NCBI GenBank assembly: GCA_030154265.1
Contig: JASKKH010000009.1
Span: 1 to 61,814 of the forward strand
Reading direction: 5' to 3'
Length of the DNA stretch: 61,814 nucleotides
Source: Clostridia bacterium
GTDB lineage: Bacteria > Bacillota > DSM-521 > Neomoorellales > Neomoorellaceae
Every line of letters begins with the position of its first letter. Positions within the stretch are counted from its first letter, which is position 1. This document shows, in pieces, positions 46,340-55,404 of this stretch. The notes under the pieces were generated by a model. That model saw only the letters and a list, made by a program, of their open reading frames with translations, was not told the origin of the DNA and did not search any database. A program made the position numbers and the translations under genes.

Positions 46340-47533
46340 TTAGGCCAATTTGCCTCGCTCTATAAGCTTTTTCATTGCTTCTACAACTGCCGGGTCAAAC
46401 TGCTTCCCGGAACAACGGCTCAATTCCTCTATCACCCACTTTTGGGAAAACGCCTTACGATAAGGCCTGTCCGAATTCATGGCGTCATAAGAGTCCACCA
46501 CCCTGATGATCCGGGCCAGAAGGGGTATCTTTTCCCCAACGATGCCTTCCGGATAACCACCGCCATCATAGTCTTCGTGGTGGTAAAGAACCGCTTCAAC
46601 TACTTCTTGGGGGAGATTCGCCGGTTCCAGGATCTTGGCTCCCACGCTCGGATGAATCCGTATTTCTTTTTCTTCTTCCGGCGTAAGCTTACTGGTCTTG
46701 AGCAGTATATATTCCTTTACTCCCACCTTTCCTATATCATGCAAAAGCCCTCCTATATAAACCATTTCCTGTTCTTTATCAGAAAGCCCCATTTCTTCAG
46801 CTACTGCCTTAGCCCACAATGCTACCCGCAGCGAATGGCCCTGGGTATACTTATCTTTTGCTTCTAACGCTGCAGCTAGCGCATTTACAACGTTCATGTA
46901 ATATTCCCGTAACGATTCGTAAAGCTGTGCGTTCTCTATTGCCAGGCCTACCTGACTGGCGATGATCGACAGGTAACCCATCTCATTTTCTTCCCGGTGC
47001 AGAGTGAAAGGCGTACATACTATCAAGGCCCCCAGTATATTTCCCCCGGCCTTGACGGGAAACACAGCAACCGACCGTATGCCATTGCTGCAATCCGGTA
47101 AACATAAAGAACCATCATAATTCGCCAGATCTTCTATTACCAGGGGCTGCCCTGTTTTCATCACCTTACCTAAGATCGTTCCTTCTGCCTGCACATGCTC
47201 AGCACTTACCTGTGAGCCCTTGCTGAGTTCCGGGCTTTGTTTCAGCACAATTTCTCCCGTTTCTTTGTCGCGCAACAGCCCCAGCGCGCACCACTTCGCA
47301 CCTACTACATCCTTCAGGCTTTTCAACGTAGTTTCAATAATCACATCCATTTCTAAACTGGAAGATATCATCTGCCCCATTTCAATAAGTTTCCTGAGCA
47401 TCGCTGCGTTTTCCTCTTGACCACGGTCAATAGCAAGGTCAAGGCTTGCACGGAGGACGCTCAAGAAGCGAGCTTCATCTTCGCCGAACTCTGCGCCTTT
47501 AGTTTTATCGTCCAATGTCAACACCCCTCTCAC
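46340..47533 (-). CDS. GAF-HD-GYP c-di-GMP phosphodiesterase
   Basis: 397 residues. The start looks like the end of a GAF domain (TLDDKTKGAEFGEDEARFLS), a full GAF follows (about 45-200), then HD-GYP (about 210-390) with GLLHDIGKVGVKE, HHEDYDGGGYPEGI and VDSYDAMNSDRPYR. An in-frame TGA about 70 bases upstream precedes more GAF-like residues without a start, so the N-terminus may be shortened by mutation. The ORF opens with GTG at 47533; a TTG shortly after may be used, since GAGAGGGG lies just before it. Confidence 0.88.
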   Translation of the reverse strand: MRGVLTLDDKTKGAEFGEDEARFLSVLRASLDLAIDRGQEENAAMLRKLIEMGQMISSSLEMDVIIETTLKSLKDVVGAKWCALGLLRDKETGEIVLKQSPELSKGSQVSAEHVQAEGTILGKVMKTGQPLVIEDLANYDGSLCLPDCSNGIRSVAVFPVKAGGNILGALIVCTPFTLHREENEMGYLSIIASQVGLAIENAQLYESLREYYMNVVNALAAALEAKDKYTQGHSLRVALWAKAVAEEMGLSDKEQEMVYIGGLLHDIGKVGVKEYILLKTSKLTPEEEKEIRIHPSVGAKILEPANLPQEVVEAVLYHHEDYDGGGYPEGIVGEKIPLLARIIRVVDSYDAMNSDRPYRKAFSQKWVIEELSRCSGKQFDPAVVEAMKKLIERGKLA

Positions 47534-47634
47534 AATCTTTGTGACCGCGTCAATGGCGCCTTTACCGCTTCAATCCGGGAAGCCTTAAAAACACTTGATC
47601 CGGGTCCGTTTTAAGACAATTCAAGGTAATATTG

Positions 47635-49053
47635 TTACGATGGGGCCAAGCAAAAGTGGTTTTTCCCTTGTTTCTTCGCTTGATATAAGGACTGATCTGC
47701 CCTTTTGAGCAAGGAATCAACAGAATCACTGTTCTTTGCTAAAGCTATACCCAGGCTTGCAGTAACTTTGCAATGTGGGAAAGGATAAGTTTCTATAGAT
47801 TTTCGTATTCTTTCTGCAACTGCAACTGCACCTTCTTCTTTTGTCCCGGGAAGAATAATTACAAATTCCTCGCCTCCGTAGCGCCCCGCAATATCCACAG
47901 TCCTGATGGAGTTTTTTATTATCTCTGCCGTCTTTTGCAGCACCACATCGCCAGCTACATGACCAAAGGTATCATTGTAACACTTAAAGTTATCGATATC
48001 CAGAAAAATAACCGCCAAAGGGGTACCATACCTGATTTTCCTCTCAAGTTCATTAGCCAGTATGTTGCGCAGGGCACGCTTATTAAAGAAACCGGTCAAA
48101 AAGTCGGTTTCGGCTTCTCTTTCCAGGCGGCTTACAAGTTTTGCGTTAGCCAAAGCTATCGCAGCAAAGTTCGCATATATCTGCAGGTTTCTGGCAGCGC
48201 TGTCATCTATCGACTCAGGAGAAAACACTATACCTAACAGGCCAACAGCGCCCACAGAAGACCATAGGGGATAAAACATGATTTTATTCGCGGAATCAAC
48301 CTTCAAATCAGCAAGACCAGGTAAGGTCCTTAATTCATCAATACTCAGAAATGATGGCTCAACTTTTGAAAAAAACTTCTCCATCAACGGCTGAGCCATA
48401 GGCCATTGCTTCCCTATCAAAAGGTGGCCGTAATCACCTTTTGCCTGAGCTATCCTGATTTTACCACCCTCGTGAAGGCCAACAAAAGCCAACTCGGCCT
48501 TATATATTATGATCAGAGAATTCGTTATGAGGTCCATAACCTTATCCAATTCAACGGTCGAGGTCAGCAGGCGGCTGATTTCATAAATACTGCCCAGTTC
48601 AAGCCTTCGTAGTCCTAAAAGACTTTTTTCAAGGATGGCTTTAAGAACCTCATTGATAGTCTGGTAAATGCTGTGCGCTTTGGTGACAAAAGTATTCTCT
48701 TCTTCGCTGTCTACCCGAGGGCTTATCCTGGTAGGAGCAATGATAAGGAAGCCTATATTTTGGGCGTATGTGCCCAGGCGGTAGGCATAAAGTCTCATCC
48801 CGTAAGGACAGGTAAATGTGCCTTTATCTTCTAACGAACCAAAGATATCTTTATAAAAACGGATGCACTTCTCGTTGCAGATCTTTCCTCCTTCATTTAC
48901 CTTCCTGCATAGCTCGACTTCTCGACTGAATCGGGAAAAAGAGCCGCCGTTTATATCAAATATATAAATGTTTGCATCCATCACCTTGGCAAGAGTATCC
49001 TGAAAATCCTGCCAGTATTTTAACGAAACACTGAGTAAAAGGCTCGCTGGCAT
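47635..49053 (-). CDS. PocR-GAF-GGDEF diguanylate cyclase
   Basis: 472 residues. An N-terminal PocR-type sensor domain (about 8-130) with conserved cysteines in ELCRKVNEGGKICNEKC and FTCPYGMR, able to hold a metal or small ligand; GAF-like region (about 165-300); GGDEF (about 310-470) with RYGGEEFVIILP, an active site. Starts 11 bases after the KaiC-like gene. PocR domains often sense hydrocarbon or C1 compounds; the ligand here is unknown. Confidence 0.9.
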   Translation of the reverse strand: MPASLLLSVSLKYWQDFQDTLAKVMDANIYIFDINGGSFSRFSREVELCRKVNEGGKICNEKCIRFYKDIFGSLEDKGTFTCPYGMRLYAYRLGTYAQNIGFLIIAPTRISPRVDSEEENTFVTKAHSIYQTINEVLKAILEKSLLGLRRLELGSIYEISRLLTSTVELDKVMDLITNSLIIIYKAELAFVGLHEGGKIRIAQAKGDYGHLLIGKQWPMAQPLMEKFFSKVEPSFLSIDELRTLPGLADLKVDSANKIMFYPLWSSVGAVGLLGIVFSPESIDDSAARNLQIYANFAAIALANAKLVSRLEREAETDFLTGFFNKRALRNILANELERKIRYGTPLAVIFLDIDNFKCYNDTFGHVAGDVVLQKTAEIIKNSIRTVDIAGRYGGEEFVIILPGTKEEGAVAVAERIRKSIETYPFPHCKVTASLGIALAKNSDSVDSLLKRADQSLYQAKKQGKNHFCLAPS

Positions 49054-49064
49054 TTAGTAGCACC

Positions 49065-50468
49065 TCATCTTAATATATTTCCTTTATCTAGTTTTTCGAG
49101 GATATTTATTCCATTCGGGGTAATCTCATACTCCCTAAGGTCCTTGTTGTGGTTAATCCCACGGGCTTTAAGGATTCCTAGAACTTTTTTAATGCTTGAA
49201 TTATCTTCCACGTAGCGCAGAATGATTATATTATCTGCCATTAAGGATATTTGAGCTTTAGTTACTACTACCGGCGAAAAAAGGTCCTCGTTTAGTACGG
49301 TAAATATAGTAGTAATATGCCGCTTTTTGAGCTGCTGTCCTATCGCCCACAGATAATCTCTATATTTTTGTATATCAGAAACGCTGCTTTCAAACAAAGA
49401 TATGCTGTCGATGACAAACCTATCCACCTTATTTTTATTGACCATGTCCAGTATTTCAAAAGCATGCTTATCTATGTCCAGTTCTATTGGAGAAACAAAC
49501 TTGATATCGAGCCGACCATCTGCCAGATATTTATCCAGCTCCCATCCCAGATGGCGAGCGTTATCTATAAGTTGAGAAGCTGGCTCTTCAAAAGAAAGAA
49601 ACAGCCCATTTTCACATTTTTCAGCCCCTTCAAGTAAAAATTTAAGTGCAAGAGCGGTTTTACCCGTGCCTGTACCTCCGGAAATGAGTGTAATAGTTCC
49701 TTCTGTTAATCCACCACTCAGCATTTCGTCCAGGCCTGTGATTCCGAATCCTTTTTTCCCCGGCTTGACCTCATACTGGAGTTCTTTACCTTCCGGCTTT
49801 ATCCTCGGATATACTTCTATCCCTGCAGGGCTGATTCGAAACAGGTGCTCTCCCTGTTCAAAATTTGTCCCTCTCATCTTAAGAATGCGCAAATACCTTT
49901 TTTGAAACCTTTTTTCTTCCTGACCGTAAAGGTGGAAGATCCCATCAGCAATAGCAAATTCACTTAAAATTGTCAGTTCTTTTTCTTCATACTCACCCAC
50001 GAGAAACACAGTAACCTCCCATATCGATAAAGCAGCAGCCAGATCAAAAACAAAAGCCTTAAAAGTTTTCTCATCAGGAAAGATGTCTCTTATGGCCTTG
50101 AAACTATCGATTACAAGTATATTGGGTTGATGTTTTTTAATCATTTCGGTTAGGTACCCCAAAACCTCGTCCGTGCCCTGTTTGCGAAGAACGGCTCCCA
50201 GATCACCGTAAATAAACTTGTCCCCCAGAAAATCGTCCGAAAAAAATTCAAACTCCTGCAAATGCCTTACCATCTTGAATTGTGATTCAGATATGGTTGT
50301 CAGGTATAAACTTTTAAGACCGTTCCTTGCGCTGTTAAAAATAATGTTTTGAACGAATATCGTTTTTCCGCTGCCCGGAGAACCGGAAACTATGTTCAGT
50401 GAATACACAGGTATGCCACCATTAAGAATACCATCGAGATTCTTTATGCCTGTTTTTAATTTATCCAT
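49065..50468 (-). CDS. Double-domain KaiC/RAD55-like ATPase
   Basis: 467 residues in two KaiC-type domains. Domain 1 Walker A GSPGSGKT (about 29-36), Walker B ILVIDS; domain 2 Walker A GGTGTGKT (about 262-269), Walker B FVIDS. The paired catalytic glutamates of KaiC are present only in domain 2 (LFLSFEEPAS); the equivalent in domain 1 is LYLTTISES, so it may bind but not hydrolyse ATP well. No kaiA or kaiB is present. Lying inside a c-di-GMP operon, 3 bases after a small helical protein, it may act as a signalling scaffold and not a clock. Confidence 0.88.
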   Translation of the reverse strand: MDKLKTGIKNLDGILNGGIPVYSLNIVSGSPGSGKTIFVQNIIFNSARNGLKSLYLTTISESQFKMVRHLQEFEFFSDDFLGDKFIYGDLGAVLRKQGTDEVLGYLTEMIKKHQPNILVIDSFKAIRDIFPDEKTFKAFVFDLAAALSIWEVTVFLVGEYEEKELTILSEFAIADGIFHLYGQEEKRFQKRYLRILKMRGTNFEQGEHLFRISPAGIEVYPRIKPEGKELQYEVKPGKKGFGITGLDEMLSGGLTEGTITLISGGTGTGKTALALKFLLEGAEKCENGLFLSFEEPASQLIDNARHLGWELDKYLADGRLDIKFVSPIELDIDKHAFEILDMVNKNKVDRFVIDSISLFESSVSDIQKYRDYLWAIGQQLKKRHITTIFTVLNEDLFSPVVVTKAQISLMADNIIILRYVEDNSSIKKVLGILKARGINHNKDLREYEITPNGINILEKLDKGNILR

Positions 50469-50471
50469 CTC

Positions 50472-50840
50472 TTATTCCTCCTTCGAGTTAAATGGAATAT
50501 TTCCGAATTCTTTGTTCAGTTTCTTCGCTATTTTTTCTGTTTTTTCATGACCAATGAGCCTGGCCAGAATTTCTACATATCTGGCAATAAACTTCATGAA
50601 CATATCATCGACCGACAATTCAGGGTTTTTCTTCATACTGGCTGCTATTTCTGCACACGATATCCCACTCTCATCGAAGTGCAGCAGTTCTATTTCCCTA
50701 TATTCTTGAGAAAGATCCCACACAACCCTTTCCACCAAAAGTTTCACAGAAAACGTCCCAAGGTACTTCTCAGACGCAGTCCAAATCTCCCCCAGCAAAT
50801 TTTCATACCGCTTGATCTTCTTCTCCACTAGGCCATTCAA
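50472..50840 (-). CDS. Small helical protein next to KaiC-like ATPase, unknown
   Basis: 122 residues, mostly helices: YENLLGEIWTASEKYLGTF, KLLVERVVWDLSQEYREIEL, then MFMKFIARYVEILARLIGHE. Not recognised, and clearly not KaiB (no thioredoxin-like pattern). The stop is 3 bases before the KaiC-like start, so the two products probably interact. ATG at 50840 with GGAGGG upstream. Confidence 0.65.
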   Translation of the reverse strand: MNGLVEKKIKRYENLLGEIWTASEKYLGTFSVKLLVERVVWDLSQEYREIELLHFDESGISCAEIAASMKKNPELSVDDMFMKFIARYVEILARLIGHEKTEKIAKKLNKEFGNIPFNSKEE

Positions 50841-50937
50841 AATTATCCCTCCAAGCTTATTTTATTATAGCCTGATACAAACCCCTACAAATATTGATTT
50901 TAAGCCTGCTTTTCAAAAAAAAGCAGCCTGTACCGCG

Positions 50938-52668
50938 CTAACTTCCTTTACCAGGGCACCGCGATGGCTTTCCTAAATAGTAGCCCTGCCCGTAGCGAAT
51001 ACCTGCGTTTTTCAATACTTTAGCCACTTCACTGTTTTCTACGAATTCGGCTACTACTTCTATTGAAAGCTTCTGCAAAAGTTTTGCCATATTCTCTACT
51101 ATCATTCTTGAACGTCCGCTCCTTGTTATATCACGCACCAAAGAACCCTCAATCTTTGCAAAATAGCAGTCAAAGTATCGAAGATAAAGAAATGAAGAAA
51201 AACCGCTTCCGAAATCGTCTACTGCCAGCCGCACCCCGAGTTCTGTTAGCTCCCTGGCAAAATTGTGCACAGCATTAATATCTCTTACGGTTTCTCGTTC
51301 TGTAATTTCGGCCACAATTTCTCTCGAATCAATTCCATAGCGGTTTACCATGTCGGCTAAGAACTTTATGGTATCTCTGCTTTCTACTTCACGCATCGAA
51401 AGATTAATAAAAAAAAGTTTGTCTTTTGCCCAAGAGCTGTTTTTTTCTTTCATGGCCTGTTCTATGACTCTTTTGCCAATATCCTGCATAAGGCCGGATT
51501 TCTCAGCCGCATCTACAAAAAGCCCGGCAGAAAGAAACTTTTCTCCTCTCTTCACGCGAGCCAGCACTTCGTAACCTACAGGTTCGCCGGTCTCTAGATC
51601 TACAATCGGCTGATAGAAGGGGACTATGTCATTTTTCGAACTTAGAGCTTCTCGCAAAATAAGAATTCTCTCGTGAGTCACAGTAGGGTTTATATCGTCG
51701 CTAACCGCATCTACAACCTGCGCCCGGTTCCTTCCTTTCCTCTTGGAAGTTATACAAGCAACCTCGGCAGCCAACATAAGGTCATCTAACGCTTGTCCAT
51801 TGCGAGGGTACGAAGCAACGCCAATGCTGCTTGTAATAAAAATGCCGTCATCATCCAAAGGTTTAATTTCCATCTCAGCAATACTTTTGCATAGAAGCTG
51901 CGCCTTTGTCAGCGCTTCAGCAGGCCCCATATCCATTAATATAACCCCAAGCTCGTCATCACCTATGCGCGCAATTGCAAAAGCATCCGTGAATGACTCC
52001 TGCAAATGGGCAGCGACATTTTCAAGAACAATATCTCCTATGATATATCCATGAACATCGTTTATGAGTCTTAAATTATCAATGTCTATATAGTATAAAG
52101 AAAACTCCGTTTTTGTGTTCTTGGCAAATTCGATTGCCTGCCGCAGCTTTTCCTCAAACTTACGGCGGCTCATAAGGCCTGTCAGAACATCTACTGTTGT
52201 AAGCACTCGCCTGGTGTTGAATATCTCTCCTTCGTATCCCAAAAGATGCAGGCCAAAGTCAACAAACAATGATTTAGCACCGTACTTTAAGCTTTGTAGT
52301 TCTTTATTTGAAAAATGGCAAACTGAAGCCCGTTCGTCAAACCAACATCTGAATAAAGAGCCATAAGCTTTTATCAGCTGTTCGAGCGGTATTTCTGCAA
52401 CACCCAGCTTTCTTCCGAATTCTAAACGCCGCTTAAAGAGTTCCGGGTCATGATTCCCGGCAAACAAAGCCAATAAGTCGCTAAGTGCTTCCCTCAATTC
52501 TGCCTCGTTTGTTTCCTGCCCTGCCTGCTCAAATAAGGTTCGAAACTGGCCAACATATTCTTGCGTCAGTCTGCCGGTAGTTTCTTTCAAATTATCCAAG
52601 TCTAACTGCTCATCCCGGGATGTTAGTTCTTTAAAAAGCTCTAACATCCCCTTCTTGGGAAACCTCAC
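50938..52668 (-). CDS. GGDEF-EAL protein with degenerate cyclase motif
   Basis: 576 residues. N-terminal helical sensor (about 1-150) similar in outline to the N-terminal domain of RsbR-type proteins. GGDEF domain with IGDDELGVIL in place of GG(D/E)EF, so probably not a cyclase. EAL domain (about 340-570) with GYEVLAR (E of E-x-L), NLSMREVE, EITERE and DDFGSGFSSF, largely intact; KIE replaces KID near 510. It should hydrolyse c-di-GMP, possibly with GTP sensing by the GGDEF part. About 100 bases separate it from both neighbours. Confidence 0.88.
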   Translation of the reverse strand: MRFPKKGMLELFKELTSRDEQLDLDNLKETTGRLTQEYVGQFRTLFEQAGQETNEAELREALSDLLALFAGNHDPELFKRRLEFGRKLGVAEIPLEQLIKAYGSLFRCWFDERASVCHFSNKELQSLKYGAKSLFVDFGLHLLGYEGEIFNTRRVLTTVDVLTGLMSRRKFEEKLRQAIEFAKNTKTEFSLYYIDIDNLRLINDVHGYIIGDIVLENVAAHLQESFTDAFAIARIGDDELGVILMDMGPAEALTKAQLLCKSIAEMEIKPLDDDGIFITSSIGVASYPRNGQALDDLMLAAEVACITSKRKGRNRAQVVDAVSDDINPTVTHERILILREALSSKNDIVPFYQPIVDLETGEPVGYEVLARVKRGEKFLSAGLFVDAAEKSGLMQDIGKRVIEQAMKEKNSSWAKDKLFFINLSMREVESRDTIKFLADMVNRYGIDSREIVAEITERETVRDINAVHNFARELTELGVRLAVDDFGSGFSSFLYLRYFDCYFAKIEGSLVRDITRSGRSRMIVENMAKLLQKLSIEVVAEFVENSEVAKVLKNAGIRYGQGYYLGKPSRCPGKGS

Positions 52669-52769
52669 AAATATTCACTCCTTATCATAATCTGTCAAAC
52701 GCTCAATGTCGGTCCTTTTTTGCTTCTCTTAATGTAAGATCCTCCATCTTTTTAAGCACACTTCTCCAC

Positions 52770-53573
52770 TTATTTTTTGTCGTCTAGCTGGCCGTAAAAG
52801 ACGAGCCTGTTCTTGCCTTTTGCTTTAGCCTCATACATCGCAGCATCTGCAAATTCTATGAGCTCCTTCTCACTTAAAGGGCGATTATCCGGATACACCG
52901 CCGCACCTATGCTGGCAGTAATTTTAATCTTGTTTTCTGTAAATACTCCATCTTCTATCCGCTTTCTTATCCTCTCAAGAGGCTTTTTTGCTCCTGCACC
53001 GTCTGTTTTCGGTAACAAAATCAAAAACTCTTCTCCTCCAAACCTCATAACTTCGTCTCCATCCCTCAGACTCCTCTTGATAACACTACTTATTTCTTGC
53101 AAAAGTTGGTCTCCTATCATATGGCCGAAACTGTCATTGACATTTTTGAAATTGTCGAGATCAATCACTGCCATAGTAAGTGGTATTTTTGATTCCTGAG
53201 CATTCGCCCACATCCTTGAAAGCATTTTTTCAACTGCAAGCCTGTTATAAAGGCCTGTCAGAGGATCCCTTGCGACATTCTCTCTTAAAGACAGAAGCAG
53301 GGCATCAGTCGCAATAAGTATCTGGGCTAGGAATTCTGTAGCCCTTTCTATATATATCCACTGGACCATATCATTGTCATTTCTTATATTAAGCACATCT
53401 TTCAAAACCTGGTTGTGAATATCCAGGAGGTTTGCCGCCTGGGCAGACGACTCGTCCAGCAGTTTTACAAGATTTTGGTAAGCCTCAAACAACACATCGT
53501 CCTGACCGCCCCTTAAAATATATTTGGAAAGATAGTTTTTATACTCCGCAACAAAAAGTCCTAAGTCCTTCAA
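52770..53573 (-). CDS. Diguanylate cyclase (stressosome output)
   Basis: 267 residues. A helical N-terminal region (1-95) and a GGDEF domain (about 100-262) with DLDNFKNVNDSFGH and RFGGEEFLILLP, an active site. Its start overlaps the phosphatase gene by 4 bases, so it is part of the rsb operon. In Moorella-type stressosomes, RsbT acts on a cyclase in place of the sigma-B pathway; this gene is the likely target. Confidence 0.9.
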   Translation of the reverse strand: MKDLGLFVAEYKNYLSKYILRGGQDDVLFEAYQNLVKLLDESSAQAANLLDIHNQVLKDVLNIRNDNDMVQWIYIERATEFLAQILIATDALLLSLRENVARDPLTGLYNRLAVEKMLSRMWANAQESKIPLTMAVIDLDNFKNVNDSFGHMIGDQLLQEISSVIKRSLRDGDEVMRFGGEEFLILLPKTDGAGAKKPLERIRKRIEDGVFTENKIKITASIGAAVYPDNRPLSEKELIEFADAAMYEAKAKGKNRLVFYGQLDDKK

Positions 53574-54550
53574 AGCGATTTTCCTCCCCTTGCTATCAAA
53601 ACACTTGCATCATCTTCTTTAATTGCAAACTCCTGCAATATCTTTTCCGCTGCCTCCTCAATCTTCATCGTCTTCAGCCATTTCACGTCAGCCGCCTGAA
53701 TAAACCGCTTTTTTATGCCGTCAGTACATACAATTAAAACAAAACCCGGCGGTAAAATTTCTTTAAATATTTTTAGTCTAACAGGTGTTCTTCCAACAAC
53801 TCCATTCACTCCATTTAATTTCCTTACAGAACCGGAATTTATAAGCCATCCTTTTATATTGCCAACGTTCACGTACTCGAGCCCACTTTGGGAAACAGTC
53901 GCTAAGAAAGCCGCACAACCACGTGTGGCCTGCAATGTTTTCTCAAGACCGGCATATATTTTTTCAATATGTATTTCATTAAAATTTTTTAAGTATAATT
54001 CAATCTCCTTCGCAACAGCTCCAGCCTTTTTGCCGTGGCCGAGCACATCTGCAACAAACAGAAAATATTTGCCTCCCATCTCTTTGTAAAAGCAAATATC
54101 TCCGTTGTCTTCCTCCAGATAATGCGGTTTTGAGGCCGTTCCGACATGAAGAACAAAGCCTTTTTTCTTACGCTGCTGTGAAAGATTTAACACTGCATTT
54201 ACAACCATTCCTCCACCTGGTTTTTGCTCAATATCGAGCTTGTCGCAGTTTTTTTTAGTAACATCCAACCCTATTCCAAGACCTCTTTTTGATTTATTAA
54301 TTATGCCTTCACGATTTGCCATGCCTTCGTCCTCAGCAGAAATTATCAGCTTGTACCCCTCTCTTCTTACAGTAACAAAACCTTTTCCACCGTATTTTAA
54401 AATATTAGTGGCAAGTTCTCTTGCCACTAAAGTTACAAGAGGTGCCAAAGGCATGTCCGGACAGCTTTTTTGCAGATATTTATTGATTTTATGCTCTAAT
54501 ATGAACAGGTCTGCCTCCATCTCAATATCAACCTTCAGCCCTCCGCTCAA
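53570..54550 (-). CDS. RsbT-like kinase domain fused to SpoIIE/RsbX-type phosphatase
   Basis: 326 residues. HATPase (about 1-130): VARELATNILKYGGKG (N-box) and GLGIGLDVTKK. PP2C/SpoIIE domain (about 135-322): FVADVLGHGKKAG with the first metal aspartate, VCTDGIKKRF and EDDASVL near the end. Together these would bind RsbS/RsbR and dephosphorylate them, resetting the stressosome. It overlaps rsbT by 4 bases and the cyclase by 4 bases. Confidence 0.88.
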   Translation of the reverse strand: MSGGLKVDIEMEADLFILEHKINKYLQKSCPDMPLAPLVTLVARELATNILKYGGKGFVTVRREGYKLIISAEDEGMANREGIINKSKRGLGIGLDVTKKNCDKLDIEQKPGGGMVVNAVLNLSQQRKKKGFVLHVGTASKPHYLEEDNGDICFYKEMGGKYFLFVADVLGHGKKAGAVAKEIELYLKNFNEIHIEKIYAGLEKTLQATRGCAAFLATVSQSGLEYVNVGNIKGWLINSGSVRKLNGVNGVVGRTPVRLKIFKEILPPGFVLIVCTDGIKKRFIQAADVKWLKTMKIEEAAEKILQEFAIKEDDASVLIARGGKSL

Positions 54551-55005
54551 AATCTACGCCTCCTCTTTTCCACCACCACAACAGTACCCTTGCCCACCTC
54601 AGACTTTATATAAAAGCTGTCCATAAGTCTTCTGATACCGGACAATCCCAAACCCAAACTCCTTTGGGACGTCGTATAACCTCCGGCTACGGCTCGCTCC
54701 ACATTTTCTATGCCGGGCCCTCTGTCGTATGCAATAATTTCTATTGATATATCTTTACCTGGCTCCGTTTCTTTCTTTTTTATATAAATATACCCTTCTT
54801 TTGCATACCTGTATATGTTTCTTGAAAGTTCCGATATAGCTGTGGCTATTTTGGTGACGTCGGCAAGCGAAAAATTGTTTTTCTGGGCAAAGCTTTTCGC
54901 CATCTGTCTGGAAACTGCTATGTCATTTTCGTCTTTTATCTTTAAAACTATATCGTAATCGTGAACATTTATATCAATATCATTAAAATTTTTATCATCC
55001 ATCAT
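54547..55005 (-). CDS. rsbT: RsbT-type serine kinase
   Basis: About 152 residues from the MMDDKNFND region; ACGGAG lies upstream of the ATG cluster at 55002-55008, whereas the longer frame from 55038 has no ribosome site. HATPase motifs: AISELSRNIYRYAKEG (N-box), AYDRGPGIEN (G1) and SLGLGLSGIRRLMD (G2). It phosphorylates serine/threonine on STAS partners RsbS and RsbR; once released it activates the downstream output. Confidence 0.9.
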   Translation of the reverse strand: MMDDKNFNDIDINVHDYDIVLKIKDENDIAVSRQMAKSFAQKNNFSLADVTKIATAISELSRNIYRYAKEGYIYIKKKETEPGKDISIEIIAYDRGPGIENVERAVAGGYTTSQRSLGLGLSGIRRLMDSFYIKSEVGKGTVVVVEKRRRRF

Positions 55006-55038
55006 CATCACTCCGTCATCAAAAGCACAGTCAATCAT

Positions 55039-55404
55039 TTAATCAAGCTGGTTCAGTATATCAATAGCACCTTCCAGGCTGTTTGCTGTAAAAACATCCT
55101 TCAGTTTTATGCCCATCTGTGCAAGTGTAAGCGCCACCTGTGGTTGAATTTTGCAGATTACTGTATAACAGCCCATGGCTTTGGCCATAGCGGCAGTCTC
55201 CGAAAGCACAAATGATATGTAGCTGTCTATTACATCTACCATGCTTACATCTATAATTATTCCCCGGATTTTTCTCTCGCTTATTTCATTTAGCAGCTGC
55301 ATCTGGAGTTTTTCTATTGTTGAATCGTCCAGTTCAATCTGTATGGGGACAATCAGATAATCGTAAAGTTTTATCGTCGGCACAACCTTAGTTTTCATCT
55401 GCAT
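55039..55404 (-). CDS. rsbS: RsbS-like STAS antagonist
   Basis: 121 residues, one STAS domain. IIIDVSMVDVIDSYISFVLS holds the phosphorylatable serine region (DSYIS) typical of RsbS, and CKIQPQVALTLAQMGIKL the next strand-helix. No N-terminal sensor. It overlaps rsbR by 17 bases and ends directly at the next frame. Confidence 0.92.
   Translation of the reverse strand: MQMKTKVVPTIKLYDYLIVPIQIELDDSTIEKLQMQLLNEISERKIRGIIIDVSMVDVIDSYISFVLSETAAMAKAMGCYTVICKIQPQVALTLAQMGIKLKDVFTANSLEGAIDILNQLD

Noticed and set aside
46253-46867. 204-codon plus-strand ORF
   Set aside because: It lies antisense to the GAF-HD-GYP gene, whose motifs are clear.
50472-50840. 122-residue protein as KaiB
   Set aside because: No thioredoxin-like pattern; almost wholly helical.
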